Origin: Oscillospiraceae bacterium
Lineage (GTDB): Bacteria > Bacillota > Clostridia > Oscillospirales > CAG-382
Assembly: GCA_015064625.1 (NCBI GenBank)
Contig: SVRW01000001.1
Location: 62,001 to 126,000, forward strand
Length of the DNA stretch: 64,000 bases
Reading direction: 5' to 3'
The notes under the pieces are model-generated. The model saw only the letters and a list, made by a program, of their open reading frames with translations, searched no databases and was not told where the DNA came from. Made by a program: the position numbers and the translations under genes. Shown in pieces: positions 63,656-64,000 of this stretch (within the stretch, counting starts at the first letter, position 1; the number at the start of each line of letters is the position of its first letter).

Positions 63656-64000
63656 TTAAATCTCCTGTATTTTACATTTTATTATTTCTGATGTTTTTTC
63701 TTTGAATTTATCCATTTGCTCTTTTGAACCAATGGTAACTCTTATATAATCTGATATAAGTCCTCCAAGATGTCTTACAAGAATACCTTTTTCTTTTAAT
63801 TGAAGGTATAGATCTTTGCCATCTATTGAAGGGTGTTTCATCAGGATAAAGTTAGCTTTGGAGGGTGTGACAATAAATCCGTTAGCGTGACAAAACTCAA
63901 TAAGGTTTTCTCTGTTTTCAATAATTTGTTTCGTGCATTCAATAAAGTATTCGCAATCGCTCATTGATGCGGAACCAGCCAAAATAGAAAGTCGGTTTAC
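63656..64000 (-). CDS. hisC: Histidinol-phosphate aminotransferase, C-terminal part (cut by window edge)
   Basis: The 114 C-terminal residues of a class I/II PLP aminotransferase, open to the right edge of the window. ENLIEFCHANGFIVTPSKANFILMKHP and LKEKGILVRHLGGLISDYIRVTIGSKEQMDKF match HisC, with the substrate-binding Arg in DYIRVTIG. The ATG at 63982 is internal and not the start. Its position directly before hisB supports the call. Confidence 0.93.
   Translation of the reverse strand, partial: VNRLSILAGSASMSDCEYFIECTKQIIENRENLIEFCHANGFIVTPSKANFILMKHPSIDGKDLYLQLKEKGILVRHLGGLISDYIRVTIGSKEQMDKFKEKTSEIIKCKIQEI

Overview
The window is about 64 kb of AT-rich, gene-dense chromosomal DNA. Gene content points to a low-GC Gram-positive bacterium, class Clostridia: type III glutamine synthetase, SpoVG, class B-type sortase, infC-rpmI-rplT with an attenuator-type leader, DtxR/MntR regulator, AzlCD, split ThrE, TmcAL, DUF3343 next to a class V aminotransferase, and tight overlapping operons with strong AGGAGG-like ribosome sites. 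An Oscillospirales-like relative is my guess and is not proven by the sequence. I saw no rRNA, CRISPR array, prophage or intact insertion sequence. There is one tRNA, Gly(UCC).

Layout, left to right. (1) 1-1.2 kb: end of a phenylacetate-CoA ligase and a double-ACT protein. (2) 1.3-6.9 kb: a heterodimeric ABC exporter and an alpha-L-rhamnosidase-like glycosidase. (3) 6.9-10.2 kb, minus strand: tig-clpP-clpX. (4) 10.4-15.9 kb: sortase, then tsaE-tsaB-rpiB-dnaC-like-rnhA and an NlpC/P60-like lipoprotein. (5) 16-20.5 kb: glnN, azlCD, a HAD phosphatase, a cyclophilin and tRNA-Gly. (6) 20.7-25 kb: D,D-carboxypeptidase, pgi, two small unknowns, sfsA. (7) 25-26.7 kb, minus strand: rpsU and infC-rpmI-rplT; infC appears to start at AUC behind a leader terminator. 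(8) 26.7-32.8 kb: membrane protein, metallophosphoesterase, sugar-phosphate transferase, aldolase-like protein, FAD protein, cysteine desulfurase-like enzyme plus DUF3343, spoVG. (9) 32.9-36 kb: murC and a two-gene threonine/serine exporter whose second subunit is fused to an ASCH domain. (10) 36.2-43.7 kb, minus strand: a DtxR-like regulator, then a probable operon beginning with a PHP histidinol phosphatase. That operon continues with a PqqD-like protein, a nucleotidyltransferase with one membrane span and a MORN-repeat tail, a FAD enzyme, a degenerate metallo-beta-lactamase lipoprotein, a degenerate polysaccharide-deacetylase-like membrane protein and a protein with evenly spaced cysteines. 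(11) 43.9-51.5 kb: AEC transporter; ackA-dut-PepSY-aminotransferase; tmcAL and a PfkB kinase; a MinD-like ATPase and a catalytically degenerate methylglyoxal-synthase-like protein. (12) 51.6-60.2 kb: aspS and a Gld-type ABC system with DUF4340 and lipoprotein partners. (13) 60.3-64 kb, minus strand: hisC(partial)-hisB-hisH-hisA-hisF-hisIE.

Most genes are housekeeping. The best candidate for an undescribed system is the 36.8-43.7 kb minus-strand cluster. It combines an RRE-type (PqqD) protein, a membrane-tethered NTP_transf_5/MORN fusion and two neighbouring envelope proteins that keep enzyme folds but have lost their metal ligands. Other points of note are the AUC start of infC, the ThrE-ASCH fusion, the methylglyoxal-synthase pseudoenzyme, a 19-bp perfect inverted repeat enclosing a start codon, and a symmetric shared -10 element between ackA and tmcAL.
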